From Mariniphaga anaerophila (GTDB taxonomy: Bacteria; Bacteroidota; Bacteroidia; Bacteroidales; Prolixibacteraceae): a stretch of DNA of 64,000 nucleotides. The notes under the pieces are model-generated. The model had not been told where the DNA came from. It saw nothing but the letters and a program-made list of their open reading frames with translations, and searched no databases. The stretch lies in NCBI RefSeq assembly GCF_900129025.1, contig NZ_FQUM01000001.1:744001-808000 (forward strand). The letters are read 5' to 3'. Position 1 is the stretch's first letter, and every line of letters begins with the position of its first letter. A program made the translations under genes and the position numbers. Below are positions 17,578 through 30,565 of this stretch, piece after piece.

Positions 17578-18946
17578 CTACTAATTCTTTGTATATCTTA
17601 TCCCAGGGCTCACGCTTAGGTCTGTCCAGCAATGTATTGGCCAGTTCATTATTTACCACGCGTTCAGTTTTTGGATCCCATTCCAAATCCTGTTGAAGCT
17701 GCATGGCCATATTGCCCAAATGTGCAATTGTTATTGAACGATGCCCTCCTTCAGCAGGTGCTACTGGTTCTTTTCCAGAAATCACACAATCAATAAAATT
17801 CCTAAAATGATCATCACTTTTATACAAATGAGAATCATTATCGTTTAATTTAATGTCTTTCAAATTGTCTGACAGCTTATGTGAACCACGGTCTGCCTGT
17901 GCCCAGGAATTATCCTCTCCTTTAAAGAGAATACCCCCATGGCCAGCATTGGTGGAGAGTATCATTTTAAAACCTTCCGCAAACTCTGCTTCAACGTGGT
18001 ACTCTATGGCTGTATTCCATACCGGATGATCTGCCCACTTATAATTACTCGCCTTAACTTTAACCGGACCAGTTTTATCAGTTCCCATAATCCACATACC
18101 AATATCAGGATGATGACCTCCCCAGTCGGTAAGTTGGCCACCGGAATAATCCAGTGTCCACCTGAAGTTCACTCCTGTTCTACATGGAACATAAGGAGCT
18201 TCCGGTGCGGGCCCCAACCAAAGATCGTAATTGAATCCCTTCGGGATAGGTACAGGATTGGTCATTTTTTTGTTTTTTCCATAATCAGGAACACCTCCGG
18301 GGAGGGCGCATGAAACAGTATGGATTTTCCCTAGTTTACCATTTCGCACAAGATCTCCAACAATCCGGAAATTCTTATCAGAACGTTGCTGACTACCCGT
18401 TTGAAAAACTGTATTGTATTTTTTTACGGCATTGCTTATTGCCCTTCCTTCCGAAATAGTTAAAGCCAAAGGTTTCTGACAATAAATTGCCTTTCCTGAC
18501 TTGGCTGCCATAAGCGAAGGTATAGCGTGCCAATGATCGGGAAGCGCAATTTCAACAGCATCAACATCCTCCATCTCAATAACATCCCTGAAATCTTCCT
18601 TCAACCGTAAACCTTTAAAAGGTTTATTATTTTTTTCTGAGTAGAACTTTTTTATTCTGGCTTCAACAAGATCGCGTCCGCCAACACTTCCGGCCCAATA
18701 GCCTTTACTTCTCTTGTTTACATCACATAAAGCCACAACCTGAATCCTTTCGTCTTTTACAAAATTCATGATGTCACCACCTCCCTGATTTCCGCAACCT
18801 ATCAAGGCAAAACGTACTTTGTCAGAAGGTGCAACTTTACCATTCCCTCCTCTTACACAGGCAGGTATAATAGTTGGTATAGCGATAATCCCCGATGTTG
18901 CAACAATACAATTTTTAACAAAATTTCTTCTATCTATATTTTTCAT
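17567..18946 (-). CDS. Gfo/Idh/MocA family oxidoreductase, exported
   Basis: 459 residues. A twin-arginine-like signal (DRRNFVKNCIVATSG) leads to a cysteine at the end of the core, so it may be exported folded with its cofactor. The Rossmann motif VRFALIGCGNQGGGD is at about residues 45-60. The catalytic EKP-type lysine is in AIYCQKPLALT, and the H-x-W signature is in DWGGHHPDIGMW. Such enzymes oxidise or reduce sugar hydroxyls with NAD(H), and several in Bacteroides make 3-keto glycosides. DUF1080 genes lie nearby on the same strand. It is flanked by the two copies of a 143-bp repeat. Its C-terminus (LLDRPKREPWDKIYKEL) is almost the same as the fragment at 31282-31728. Confidence 0.85.
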   Translation of the reverse strand: MKNIDRRNFVKNCIVATSGIIAIPTIIPACVRGGNGKVAPSDKVRFALIGCGNQGGGDIMNFVKDERIQVVALCDVNKRSKGYWAGSVGGRDLVEARIKKFYSEKNNKPFKGLRLKEDFRDVIEMEDVDAVEIALPDHWHAIPSLMAAKSGKAIYCQKPLALTISEGRAISNAVKKYNTVFQTGSQQRSDKNFRIVGDLVRNGKLGKIHTVSCALPGGVPDYGKNKKMTNPVPIPKGFNYDLWLGPAPEAPYVPCRTGVNFRWTLDYSGGQLTDWGGHHPDIGMWIMGTDKTGPVKVKASNYKWADHPVWNTAIEYHVEAEFAEGFKMILSTNAGHGGILFKGEDNSWAQADRGSHKLSDNLKDIKLNDNDSHLYKSDDHFRNFIDCVISGKEPVAPAEGGHRSITIAHLGNMAMQLQQDLEWDPKTERVVNNELANTLLDRPKREPWDKIYKELVDEL

Positions 18947-18967
18947 ACTTCATCGTTATATATTAAA

Positions 18968-19195
18968 TTAAATTACCATTCCGGGTTCAGATGCATCATA
19001 CTCATTAAAGGGTTTACATATTTCTCTTGCAACGCTTCCTGGTATTGTAATGCTCCCTAATTTCAGTTCTACTTTTGAAGTGATATTCAGAACTTTTTTC
19101 TCTGCCAGGTCTTGTGCTCTTAAAAAATTTCCCTGTAGAATTATCACTATTAGAAGGATGTAACTTAGGGAACGACTTTGATTTAATTGTTTCAT
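18968..19195 (-). pseudogene. 75-codon secreted frame, probably a deletion product
   Basis: It starts with a clear signal peptide (LSYILLIVIILQGNFLRAQ) and continues directly into the 143-bp repeat (LAEKKVLNITSKVELKL). After that the natural coding frame seems to shift: the alternative frame reads EKYVNPLMSMMHLNPEW and then stops. It lies between the GH2 gene (6 bp upstream) and the oxidoreductase gene. The likely history is a signal-peptide stub of one gene joined to the C-terminus of another. A functional small secreted peptide cannot be excluded, because the frame is open from start to stop. Confidence 0.45.
18975..19117. repeat. 143-bp direct repeat, copy 2
   Basis: The partner of 17249-17391 (about 94 percent identical by eye, no gaps). 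Recombination between the copies would delete or amplify the oxidoreductase gene between them, a 1.7-kb unit. Confidence 0.85.
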
Positions 19196-19201
19196 ACCTA
19201 T

Positions 19202-22498
<3,297 letters not shown>

Positions 22499-22534
22499 TT
22501 ATTTTTCGTCCTTGTGCTCGTTGCACACAACAAC

Positions 22535-22562
22535 AATAAAATAGCCCGAAGGCTATTTTATT
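22535..22562 (-). terminator. intrinsic terminator after the oxidoreductase gene
   Basis: A 12-bp perfect stem (AATAAAATAGCC / GGCTATTTTATT) has a TTCG tetraloop when read on the minus strand, where the stem itself ends in TTTTATT. It lies 11 bp past the stop of the leftward oxidoreductase gene at 22573 and about 65 bp before the GH2 start. It splits the leftward genes into two transcription units. Confidence 0.85.
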
Positions 22563-22572
22563 ATAAATGAAC

Positions 22573-24045
22573 TTAAACCGGCATATCCGGCAATTTCCAA
22601 CCGTTGCGATATGTATGTTTTATTAACTCTTCTGCAAACTTCTGAGCATTTACAGGATCGGTATCCTTGTTGTTCCAGGTTGGATGGCCATTATGGATAC
22701 TGAAGTCATCCTTAAGCCTGAATTTTAATTCTTCGTTGGCACCAATGTTTGTAAACCTCATATTTTTACCATCCCAATTAAGTTCTTTCTTAAGTCCCTG
22801 TAGTCGTACTGCCAACACACCCATTACCACCATTTCATTAAAAGGCCCGGCTGCACTGAAGTCTGATATTGGTTTTACCCTGTTTTCAGGTGATTCTTTA
22901 CAGGCCCTAATCCAGTCCTGTTGATGCGACACCTCTACGCGACGAAGCTTTGCCGGAGCTTTAGGCACTCTTCCCGAAGCTAAAACAGGCTCCCCTCCAT
23001 GACTTCCGTGAACCATTATATCTTTTGTTCCATAAAAAATGGTACAGTTAGAAAGGTCTTTGCCGTCAAATCCTTCAGGGCGGGGAGGTGTAAGTCCTCC
23101 GTCGTACCAGTTTACCTTAACTTCAGGTAATTTTAATTTATCTTTCTTACCCCTCTCAGGGAAGGTATAAATTACTTTCTCAGCTGTTGGGCAGGCATCG
23201 GCCATTACAGTTGTTGAAGTTCCCTGTACTTTTGTAGGGTATTCTAATTGTAATCCTTCAAATACGGTATGTAAAATATGGCAAGCCATATCGCCAAGTG
23301 CGCCTGTACCATAATCCCACCAGCCACGCCAATTCCAGGGATGATACACTTCGTTAAACGGACGCATTGCCGCAGGACCGGTAAACAAGTCCCAATCCAA
23401 AGTTTTAGGAACCAGATTTTCCTGTACAGGGCTATTTAAACCTTGTGGCCAGATTGGACGGTCAGAAGAGGCATCCACCCTTGTTACTTCACCAATCTCG
23501 TTATTCCATAACCAATCCACTGTCAGGTTCGTTCCAAGTACAGACGCTCCCTGGTTACCCATTTGTGTTGCCACCTGGTATTTTTCTGCCAGTTTGGTAA
23601 GTAATCGCGATTCGTAAACCGAATGTGTTAAGGGCTTTTGCACATAAACATGCTTCCCCATTGTAATCGCATTAGCTGCAATAATGGCGTGTGTATGGTC
23701 AGCCGTGGCTACTAATACAGCATCAAAATCTTTTCCCATTTCATCATACATTTTGCGCCAGTCTTTAAAGCGCCTGGCTTTGGGAAAATCGTTAAGTGTT
23801 TTTGCTGCATAAGACCAGTCAACATCGCACATGGCAACAAGGTTTTCCGTCGTCATCTTATTGATATCCTGACGTCCCATTCCACCAATACCAACACATG
23901 CAATGTTTAGTTTATCACTTGGGGCTTTGTGCCCCAAACCAGCTATAACATTACTGGGAAGAATTGTCACGCCTGCAGCAGTTACTGCAGTGGCTCCTAG
24001 GAACTTCCTTCTTGAAAACCTTTTTTCGTTTGAATTATCTTTCAT
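22573..24045 (-). CDS. Gfo/Idh/MocA family oxidoreductase, exported
   Basis: 490 residues. The twin-arginine-like signal FSRRKFLGATAVTAAG is followed by a Rossmann motif LNIACVGIGGMGRQD. A catalytic lysine is in HVYVQKPLTHS, and the substrate domain has WNWRGWWDYGTGALGDMACH. NAD-dependent sugar oxidoreductase of the periplasmic Bacteroidota type, related to the enzyme at 25064-26548 (shared layout of motifs and similar insertions). It lies 100 bp downstream of a DUF1080 gene on the same strand, a pairing seen in 3-keto-sugar pathways. A terminator ends the unit. Confidence 0.88.
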   Translation of the reverse strand: MKDNSNEKRFSRRKFLGATAVTAAGVTILPSNVIAGLGHKAPSDKLNIACVGIGGMGRQDINKMTTENLVAMCDVDWSYAAKTLNDFPKARRFKDWRKMYDEMGKDFDAVLVATADHTHAIIAANAITMGKHVYVQKPLTHSVYESRLLTKLAEKYQVATQMGNQGASVLGTNLTVDWLWNNEIGEVTRVDASSDRPIWPQGLNSPVQENLVPKTLDWDLFTGPAAMRPFNEVYHPWNWRGWWDYGTGALGDMACHILHTVFEGLQLEYPTKVQGTSTTVMADACPTAEKVIYTFPERGKKDKLKLPEVKVNWYDGGLTPPRPEGFDGKDLSNCTIFYGTKDIMVHGSHGGEPVLASGRVPKAPAKLRRVEVSHQQDWIRACKESPENRVKPISDFSAAGPFNEMVVMGVLAVRLQGLKKELNWDGKNMRFTNIGANEELKFRLKDDFSIHNGHPTWNNKDTDPVNAQKFAEELIKHTYRNGWKLPDMPV

Positions 24046-24145
24046 ACTTCTATTTTTTTGGGTGACTCATGTAATTTTCACAAAGGTTATTCTCTTGTGC
24101 AGAGAGCAAACTTACATGCCCGTTTCATGATTTAAATTCTATAAT

Positions 24146-24877
24146 TTATAGTTCCAGTACTTTTATATTTCTGAAAGCAACTTCATTGCCGTGGTCCTGA
24201 AGTAAAAAGCGTCCTTCTTTCAACTCTCCAAAATTTGAGATATTATGGAATTTACTGTTTGCAACAGCATCTTTAAATGCCTTGCTTCCTCTCTCATATT
24301 CCAGCACTTTTTTTCCATTTAACCAGTGCTGTACAACCTTGTTTTTCGATACAATCCTTACTTTGTTCCAGCTACCTGGCTCAGCAGCACGAACCTTGCT
24401 TTGGTCTGCAGGAAAAATATCATAAGCAGCAGCCAGTGCAACCTTTATTCTATCTCCCTGATCTGAATTTTCTGTTTGAAATTCAATTCCAAGAGCCTCG
24501 CCTTTTCTATATTTAGTTTCCGAAACATAATATTTAATCCCACTGTTCGACTTGTGCTCTTTCACCATAAATTCAACGCGCAATTCAAAATCGCTGTACT
24601 TATTTAAGGTTACAATATCTCCACCTTTTCCACCTGCAAGGATGATAAACTTTCCGTCTTCAACAGCCCATCCATCTTTATTATCGGGGAAACCAGTCTT
24701 ATTGGTAACAGCAGCACGCCATCCCTTGGTTGTTTTCCCATCGAATAGCAGCACCCATCCTTGTTTCTTTTCTTTCTTTGTAAGTGTATTAGGCTCTTTT
24801 TTTGCATGTGCTGCCGAAGCACAGATTAAAACTACTAACAAGGTGTTGATTAGCTTTTTCAAATAATTTCTTTTCAT
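24146..24877 (-). CDS. DUF1080 (3-keto-disaccharide hydrolase-like) secreted protein
   Basis: 243 residues from the start chosen here (MKRNYLKKLINTLLVV). That start gives a proper signal peptide; the longer frame adds nine unlikely residues. The family marks are GWVLLFDGKTTKGWR near the N-terminus and LLQDHGNEVAFRNIKVLEL at the end, on a concanavalin-like beta-sandwich. Family members act on 3-keto glycosides made by Gfo/Idh/MocA enzymes, or bind carbohydrate. One such oxidoreductase gene lies directly downstream and another upstream. The tail is the same motif found at the end of the GH2 protein (19202-22468). Confidence 0.85.
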   Translation of the reverse strand: MKRNYLKKLINTLLVVLICASAAHAKKEPNTLTKKEKKQGWVLLFDGKTTKGWRAAVTNKTGFPDNKDGWAVEDGKFIILAGGKGGDIVTLNKYSDFELRVEFMVKEHKSNSGIKYYVSETKYRKGEALGIEFQTENSDQGDRIKVALAAAYDIFPADQSKVRAAEPGSWNKVRIVSKNKVVQHWLNGKKVLEYERGSKAFKDAVANSKFHNISNFGELKEGRFLLQDHGNEVAFRNIKVLEL

Positions 24878-25063
24878 CTTTTTAAAATTAGAACCAAGAT
24901 TCAAGAATCAAGACACAAGATTTTCGGATTACTGGTTATTCAGACTTTGGGAATGTCTGAAAATCCAAATATCTCAGTATCTAAAAATCCATTCTTACTA
25001 AAATTCTTGAATCATAGCTGTTTCAATATTGTATAATTTATTACCGATTGATTGAATAACTAT

Positions 25064-26548
25064 CTATGCCAACTTATAGAACTCCTCCCATCCTTTTCTT
25101 GGAGGAGTTCCCATAAGTAGCTCATTGGCCAGCTTGTTGTTGGTTATTTTTTTCTTCTTCCTATCAAAAATCAATTTCGTATTAAGCCTTTGTGCCATTG
25201 TTCCAAGGGTGAAAACCTGACTAAGTGGCCCTGCGACCTCAAATGGAGAAAGGCACTCCTCTTCACCTTTACAAGCCAATAAAAAGTTAGTGGCATGGTT
25301 GGTTGTACTCTTATGGTATTCAGGCAACTTCGAAGCCATATCACGGGCTTTATCCTCAGGAATAATCGATAATGTACTATCGTGCGTTGCCCCTTTAAAG
25401 GTCAGGTCTTTTCCATAAATAATCTTTCCTGCACCTATTTTGCTTACCTGCGCTTTCTGTCCATTTATGGTAGGTATGTTCGAGCTGGCCTGTACACCAT
25501 CGCCATAACCTTCCGGAACCGGAGGATAATTATCCTGACCATCGTACCAAGTTACAGTTACCGGCGGTTTTTTGCCACGTTTCGGAAATTTAAAATCAAT
25601 GGTAGAAGCCTGTGGATAGAACAATGGGTTATGCCCAACTATTTTAACTGGGTCAACTTCATAGGGTAATCCCAGCTCAAGGAATTGATGAAAACCATCC
25701 CAGATATGTGCACCCCAGTCGCCTAACGCGCCATTACCAAAGTCGTACCAACAACGCCACTGCCCGTTCACTAAATCTTTGTGGTAGTCATGATGCTCTG
25801 CTGTCATCAGCCAGGTATCCCAATCCATTGTTTCAGGTATGGGCTGCCCTTTCGGAAATTTAGTTATGCTCGTATCCCAGCCGTGCCAGCGGCGTTTACC
25901 ATTCATATTAGCTGTAATCCTGGTTACATCTTTTATAATACCAGCTTCTACCCAGGCTTTAAACTGGTAGTAGTTATCCTTGCAGTGCCCCTGGTTACCC
26001 ATCTGTGTAGCCACCTTAAACTTCTTAGCTGCCTTTATCAGTAATTCCGATTCATGGAAAGTTCTTGTCAATGGTTTTTCAACATATACATGTTTTCCCA
26101 TCGACATGGCTAATATGGTAATCGGGAAATGCGAAAAATCAGGAGTTCCAACGGTAACCGCATCAATCTCCTTATCCATCTTGTCAAACATCTCCCTGAA
26201 ATCCTTAAATCGTGGAAGTTTAGGGAATTCTTTCAGCTTTTTAAGAGTTTGAGGTCCCCCCATGTCAACATCGCATAGGGCAACAAAATTTGCATGGCCG
26301 GTTTTGTAAATATCCCCCATTAGTTCGCCACCACGGTGTCCGATTCCAACACAAGCCACATTTACCTTATCGCTGGGAGCAACTACTGCTTTTTGAATAA
26401 GTTGTCCTTTATTATCTTTTATTTCTTTTTTTGCAAAAAGAAAATGACTGGGAACAATGGTAATTGCCCCTATGGTTAAAGCACTTTCTTTAATAAATTT
26501 TCTACGGGAATTATCAATCCCGTTGCTTTTATTGTTTTTAACTTTCAT
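25064..26548 (-). CDS. Gfo/Idh/MocA family oxidoreductase, exported
   Basis: 494 residues. The twin-arginine-like signal is DNSRRKFIKESALTIG. The Rossmann motif is VNVACVGIGHRGGEL, the catalytic lysine lies in HVYVEKPLTRT, and the substrate domain has WRCWYDFGNGALGDWGAH. It is expected to interconvert hydroxyl and keto groups on a sugar or glycoside in the periplasm, paired with the DUF1080 protein encoded 186 bp downstream. About 450 bp without a gene lie upstream, so it may be the first gene of its own transcript. Confidence 0.88.
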   Translation of the reverse strand: MKVKNNKSNGIDNSRRKFIKESALTIGAITIVPSHFLFAKKEIKDNKGQLIQKAVVAPSDKVNVACVGIGHRGGELMGDIYKTGHANFVALCDVDMGGPQTLKKLKEFPKLPRFKDFREMFDKMDKEIDAVTVGTPDFSHFPITILAMSMGKHVYVEKPLTRTFHESELLIKAAKKFKVATQMGNQGHCKDNYYQFKAWVEAGIIKDVTRITANMNGKRRWHGWDTSITKFPKGQPIPETMDWDTWLMTAEHHDYHKDLVNGQWRCWYDFGNGALGDWGAHIWDGFHQFLELGLPYEVDPVKIVGHNPLFYPQASTIDFKFPKRGKKPPVTVTWYDGQDNYPPVPEGYGDGVQASSNIPTINGQKAQVSKIGAGKIIYGKDLTFKGATHDSTLSIIPEDKARDMASKLPEYHKSTTNHATNFLLACKGEEECLSPFEVAGPLSQVFTLGTMAQRLNTKLIFDRKKKKITNNKLANELLMGTPPRKGWEEFYKLA

Positions 26549-26769
26549 TGTATTAAAATTATTTATGCTATAAAATTTCGTATGTATATTTTAGTCAATA
26601 TATCTTCATAAAGCAGAATTTAATCACTTTAAAAGGTATACAATTAAGGAAGCTGATAGGACTAATTAAAAATGTTTGTTTTGAAGCTTATAAAGTCGTC
26701 ATTGACTAACAATACTTTTTCTAAATTCAGGCCAACAGAGTTCTTAAGATTTGTTAGAAAAGTTCTTTT

Positions 26770-26975
26770 AAGATTAAAACATAATCGTGCTTCGGGTACA
26801 CTCGTATTCAATAAATAAGAAAGTTGTTGTGACCCTAAAAAAATAATGTTGGTTTGGTTTCTCCAAAACTTTTAATGCTTAACTCTTTTGTAAAAGCTAC
26901 ATTATCTGTTGGAAATGAAACTGCCACTAATAGTTTTAGTGGCAGTTAACATTACTATAGATTATTATTTTATAA
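26770..26975 (-). repeat. intergenic repeat, copy 1 (downstream of GH30 gene)
   Basis: Matches 39021-39254 in the same orientation. Shared blocks include AAGATTAAAACATAATCGT, ATAAATAAGAAAGTT-TTGTGACCC, CCAAAACTTTTAATGC and GAAATGAAACTGCCACTA with its complementary arm. The copies follow two different genes (GH30 here, SusD there). The equivalent frame in copy 2 has stops, so it is non-coding, perhaps a conserved 3' untranslated region or small RNA. Confidence 0.65.
26919..26947 (-). terminator. hairpin terminator after the GH30 gene
   Basis: A 12-bp stem (AACTGCCACTAA / TTAGTGGCAGTT) with a 5-base loop lies 50 bp past the stop of the leftward GH30 gene. On the minus strand it is followed by TTCATTTCC, a weak T-rich tail. 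The same stem occurs after SusD at 39200-39228. Confidence 0.7.
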
Positions 26976-26996
26976 TCACTCTGAATTGGCATTCTC

Positions 26997-28595
26997 TTAC
27001 TTCAAGACAGTAACTACCGAACGTGCAGGTAGTCGCAGCTTATTGAGCTTTTGCGAAGTGAATCCCATATTTTGCTGTTTATCTGTAGTATAAGTATGTG
27101 CCTTTCTATTCTCGCCAAAATCCAATGTTATTTCTTTTTCTGACAAATTTGTGAGGACGTATACCAAGTCGCCATTTCCCGAATTTTTATATGCCGATGC
27201 AAGCAATCCGTTAACCGCTGACTGTTCTTCCGACAATTCGCATTTTACCCGAACCATACCCGGGCGTATAAATCGTGAATAATTTCCTATCGCCCACAGC
27301 AATTTGCTTTCACGTACTACTCCATCATATCGAAGGCTTTCTACATGGCCTCCCATTTTGCCGGTTTCGCCTTCCGAACCGTCATCCAGGTAAACCAGCC
27401 CATCTTTAAAATCCACTTGGGTTATTGCGGTCCACCACTGCCATGATTTGGCATTGGTTAGTACCATATCGTGATGCATAATCCTTGCCACATATAAGGC
27501 TGTCTCCATAGTCAGGTCACGTTTACCACCACTTGTAATTTCATCATTCTTCTGTAGAATGCAATATTCACTCATCCAGTAGCCCAAATCAGGATTGGCT
27601 TGTTTCAATGCACTATTAACAAGGCTTCTGCTTTCCACCTGATAATCGATAGGCCAAACAGATTGGTAACTGTGTGCAGAAATCGTTTTTTCTACATTGG
27701 GTAAGTTGCCAATGTAAAAGGGTGATTCTTTCCCAAAGAAAAACGCCGCCTGATTGTCGCGACCATGCAAAGGCATACCCAGGGTCTCCATATCAATGCT
27801 TGCATGTCCAATGGTTCCTGCCTCTCCAATAACGATTTGTGTTTCTAAATTTCGCGAAGACAATTCTTTTGATAGGTACAATACCAAGGCATGCATCTCC
27901 TCGTTTAAAGCCGGTGTACCTTCCTGGCTGTTGCCATCCCAATTCCATTGAGGTTCGTTAATTGGACTCAGGTAATCAAAAAATATCCCTTTGCTATTAA
28001 AATGATCCATTACATCGGCCATATACTTTACGTAATCATCCATTCGCCCTGGCTTCAGGTTCAAATGAATCTCTCCTTTGGGTGCAAATCCCTGTCCGTT
28101 TTTAGTATAGAATACAGGTGGCGAGTTGGTAAAAGCAAGCAGTTTCTCAACCCCACGGGCTTTCGCCGCATTCAAAAACCAACGCTGCCCCTCGTGCTTG
28201 CTCCAATCATACGATCCATCTTCGCTCAAAAAGCATTCTCCCCTGCGCCATGGATTTTCTTTACTCCCGATAAGGCTTGAATCACCTTGTTCCGCAGAAC
28301 CAGCAGAAAGGTAAAAACGCCAGAGAGACAAGCCTATTCCTTTGGGGTTTCCCCGCTCATCAAACTCCTGGCTGAACAGCAAATCCGCTATATAATTTCG
28401 CTTTTCAATTGGCCAGTTCTTTCCTACAAACTGAGCACGCCAGGCATCTGAAGCCCCAAATCCATCAATTTCCTGGTATTCCACTTTAGGATTTGTTGTG
28501 ATGTTAATTCTTATTTCGTCTTGACCATAAGTAAGGTTTCCTGATATAAACATCAAAAGAAACACTAGATATTGGGTATAATTTATCTGTTTCAT
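26997..28595 (-). CDS. GH30-family glycoside hydrolase
   Basis: 532 residues with a signal peptide ending near TYGQ (residue 25). The (beta/alpha)8 barrel begins YQEIDGFGASDAW. The acid/base candidate is Glu214 in SPINEPQW and the nucleophile is Glu343 in WMSEYCIL. A small beta-sandwich domain closes the protein (RLPARSVVTVL). Some GH30 subfamilies cut beta-1,6-galactan, which would fit the GH2 and GH78 neighbours. Beta-glucan or xylan activity cannot be excluded without subfamily placement. The stop of the GH63-like gene is 13 bp upstream, so the two are co-transcribed. Confidence 0.85.
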   Translation of the reverse strand: MKQINYTQYLVFLLMFISGNLTYGQDEIRINITTNPKVEYQEIDGFGASDAWRAQFVGKNWPIEKRNYIADLLFSQEFDERGNPKGIGLSLWRFYLSAGSAEQGDSSLIGSKENPWRRGECFLSEDGSYDWSKHEGQRWFLNAAKARGVEKLLAFTNSPPVFYTKNGQGFAPKGEIHLNLKPGRMDDYVKYMADVMDHFNSKGIFFDYLSPINEPQWNWDGNSQEGTPALNEEMHALVLYLSKELSSRNLETQIVIGEAGTIGHASIDMETLGMPLHGRDNQAAFFFGKESPFYIGNLPNVEKTISAHSYQSVWPIDYQVESRSLVNSALKQANPDLGYWMSEYCILQKNDEITSGGKRDLTMETALYVARIMHHDMVLTNAKSWQWWTAITQVDFKDGLVYLDDGSEGETGKMGGHVESLRYDGVVRESKLLWAIGNYSRFIRPGMVRVKCELSEEQSAVNGLLASAYKNSGNGDLVYVLTNLSEKEITLDFGENRKAHTYTTDKQQNMGFTSQKLNKLRLPARSVVTVLK

Positions 28596-28608
28596 TTATT
28601 TTATTTTT

Positions 28609-30507
28609 TTATTTATCTAATTCCATAATCTTTATCATGCCGAGTAGAGCTCCCCAATGATAGAAGTTATCACTGTCGCCAACATCATCACCTACCCCGG
28701 TTGTAGAATTATAGTTCTCAAAAATATGCTTGTCTTTGGTCCAGCTTTTTAACAAAAGGGCTTCCGATTTTTCAATAATATCCCTTTTGGCATCTGGGAG
28801 ATCATAATTTCGTACGCCCCAGTACAGCAAGTAATTCATTGGAGCCCATATGCGTCCGCGCCAGTAAGTATTATCAGGAAATGCAGGGTCGTTCCTTGCA
28901 ATGGATGGGATAATCCATTCTCCCCAAAACTCATCCGGATTATAAAAATGGTCTTTAATCATTCTTTCGGCCTGTTCCTGTGTTGCAACACCTGCAAGCA
29001 GGGGATAAAAATTTGTAGGGCTCAAGCGTTTACTGAACTCTTTGGTATCGGTTCTTTTATTCATAAAAATTCCCTCTTCTTCGTTCCATAGGGTTTTCAG
29101 GCTTTCGGCATACTTTTCTGTTCGCTTCTCTAATTCTCTTTTCTCTTTCTTCCTTCCTAAAATGTCAGCCATTTTAACCAATGCCTTGCAATCTGCAACA
29201 TAAAGACTCATTAGCCCCACATCAGCCAGATTAATCAGTTCTGTATTCTCATCGTAGGGAATACCATCATACATGGGTGAATTATCAAGACCCGATTCCC
29301 ACATGGCCTGTTGGTGGCCGTTGGTGGCGTAAATCGTACGTTCCATGCCCGGATATTTGTTGGAGCCCCAGCACAAGTATCCGTCCTTGTCCCTTTTTTG
29401 TTCCCACCAGCGGTTCCACTGCAGCAACAAATCAAATGTTTCTTCCAACAACCATTTCTCTTGGTATTTATTATACACTTCCATTGTAATAATGGAGCCA
29501 ACCGGTGGTTGCGAACGGTCGCGACTTACATCGTTCCCTGCATAATGGTTGGGAACAAAACCAAGCTCGGCAATGGCTTTGGTGTTCTCTATTATATTTA
29601 TATACGCCAGTTCTTTTGAACCTACTGAATACATGTGGGCAGCAAAGTAGTTATCCCAACAAAACAATACGTAGCCTCCCCTGTCTTTAGAACTCCAGAT
29701 ACGGCTTACCGGTGAAATTAAGCGATCGTTGGCGGGGTCGTATATCAAATTCCAGTTAATTACTGCCTGAAGTGCGCTCTTTACCTCTTTCAATTCAGGA
29801 TTACCTTTGATGGAGGCAAGAGATTTCTGTTTCGCATTTTCAATGATTGATTGAATCTCTGCTTCCTCACGATCTTTACCGGTGGAAACGTAAACCGGTG
29901 ATTCAAGGGCGTAAACCATACAGTCCTCATTATTCCTGGAATAGCTATCAAGCTGCATTTTTCCCCGTGTGTTTATGGTTATCCTTTTATCAGAGAAATA
30001 GGCATATAATTTACGCTGGGGCAATTTACCTGCATAAAAGCCATAATTGCGGTTCAACATTCCATTCTTTCCCCACAAAATTTCCGGATCTACAATGAGT
30101 TTACTATACTTTGTTTGCTCATCAAGTGGTGCAACCATAATTAGCTGGTCGTCCTCCACCGTAGCACTCTGAACTTTAATGTTTACCCCCTTCCATTGAA
30201 TATTCAATTCGGTATATGAACCATCATAGGAATGAGATAATAACTCAATCTTTAAATCTGAACCTCGTTCCAACAAAGCCTTTTTGAGGTATTCACCAGA
30301 ATTCTCATCCTTTAGTACCAGATTGATAGCAAGGCCATCGGGCAAATGTACATGAGACAAAACATTGTGTACATTCCAGGTATTCCACCCTTTAGCCATA
30401 GTATGCTGTAAGTTCCGGTAATTTTCAGAAGCCTTAAAATTGTTACCTTGCGAGAAACCGGTAAGACATATACTATATATCACAAAAAATAAAGTTATTC
30501 GTTTCAT
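28609..30507 (-). CDS. GH63-like (alpha/alpha)6-barrel glycoside hydrolase
   Basis: 632 residues with a signal peptide (to about residue 20). An N-terminal beta-sandwich (about 35-215) precedes an (alpha/alpha)6 barrel. The barrel motifs resemble the GH63/mannosylglycerate-hydrolase clan: [41 protein letters not shown] and a closing [19 protein letters not shown]. The first aspartate in ESGLDNSP is the usual acid candidate. It should release a terminal sugar from an oligosaccharide in the periplasm. The bond is not predictable from sequence alone. It is the first of a pair with GH30. Confidence 0.75.
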
Positions 30508-30565
30508 AAACTCTAATAAATTACAAGTTTTTAAGCCACTTTTTTAGAGGAGCTGTTACTATTTT

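Larger units (their letters stand above)
26549..26996. other. 448-bp intergenic region with a repeated 3' element
   Basis: No gene is supported here. The right half (26770-26975) is a diverged repeat of 39021-39254 and includes a terminator hairpin. The left part (26549-26769) should hold the promoter of the leftward oxidoreductase gene, but I see no convincing element. Confidence 0.6.

Noticed and set aside
24899-25013. Inverted ATTCAAGAAT/ATTCTTGAAT arms after the oxidoreductase gene
   Set aside because: Arms of 10 bp separated by about 100 bp in AT-rich DNA; no T-run and no other support.
26667-26870. An open frame of about 70 codons on the minus strand
   Set aside because: It has no start codon, and the equivalent frame in the repeat copy at 39021-39254 is broken by stops, so it is not coding.
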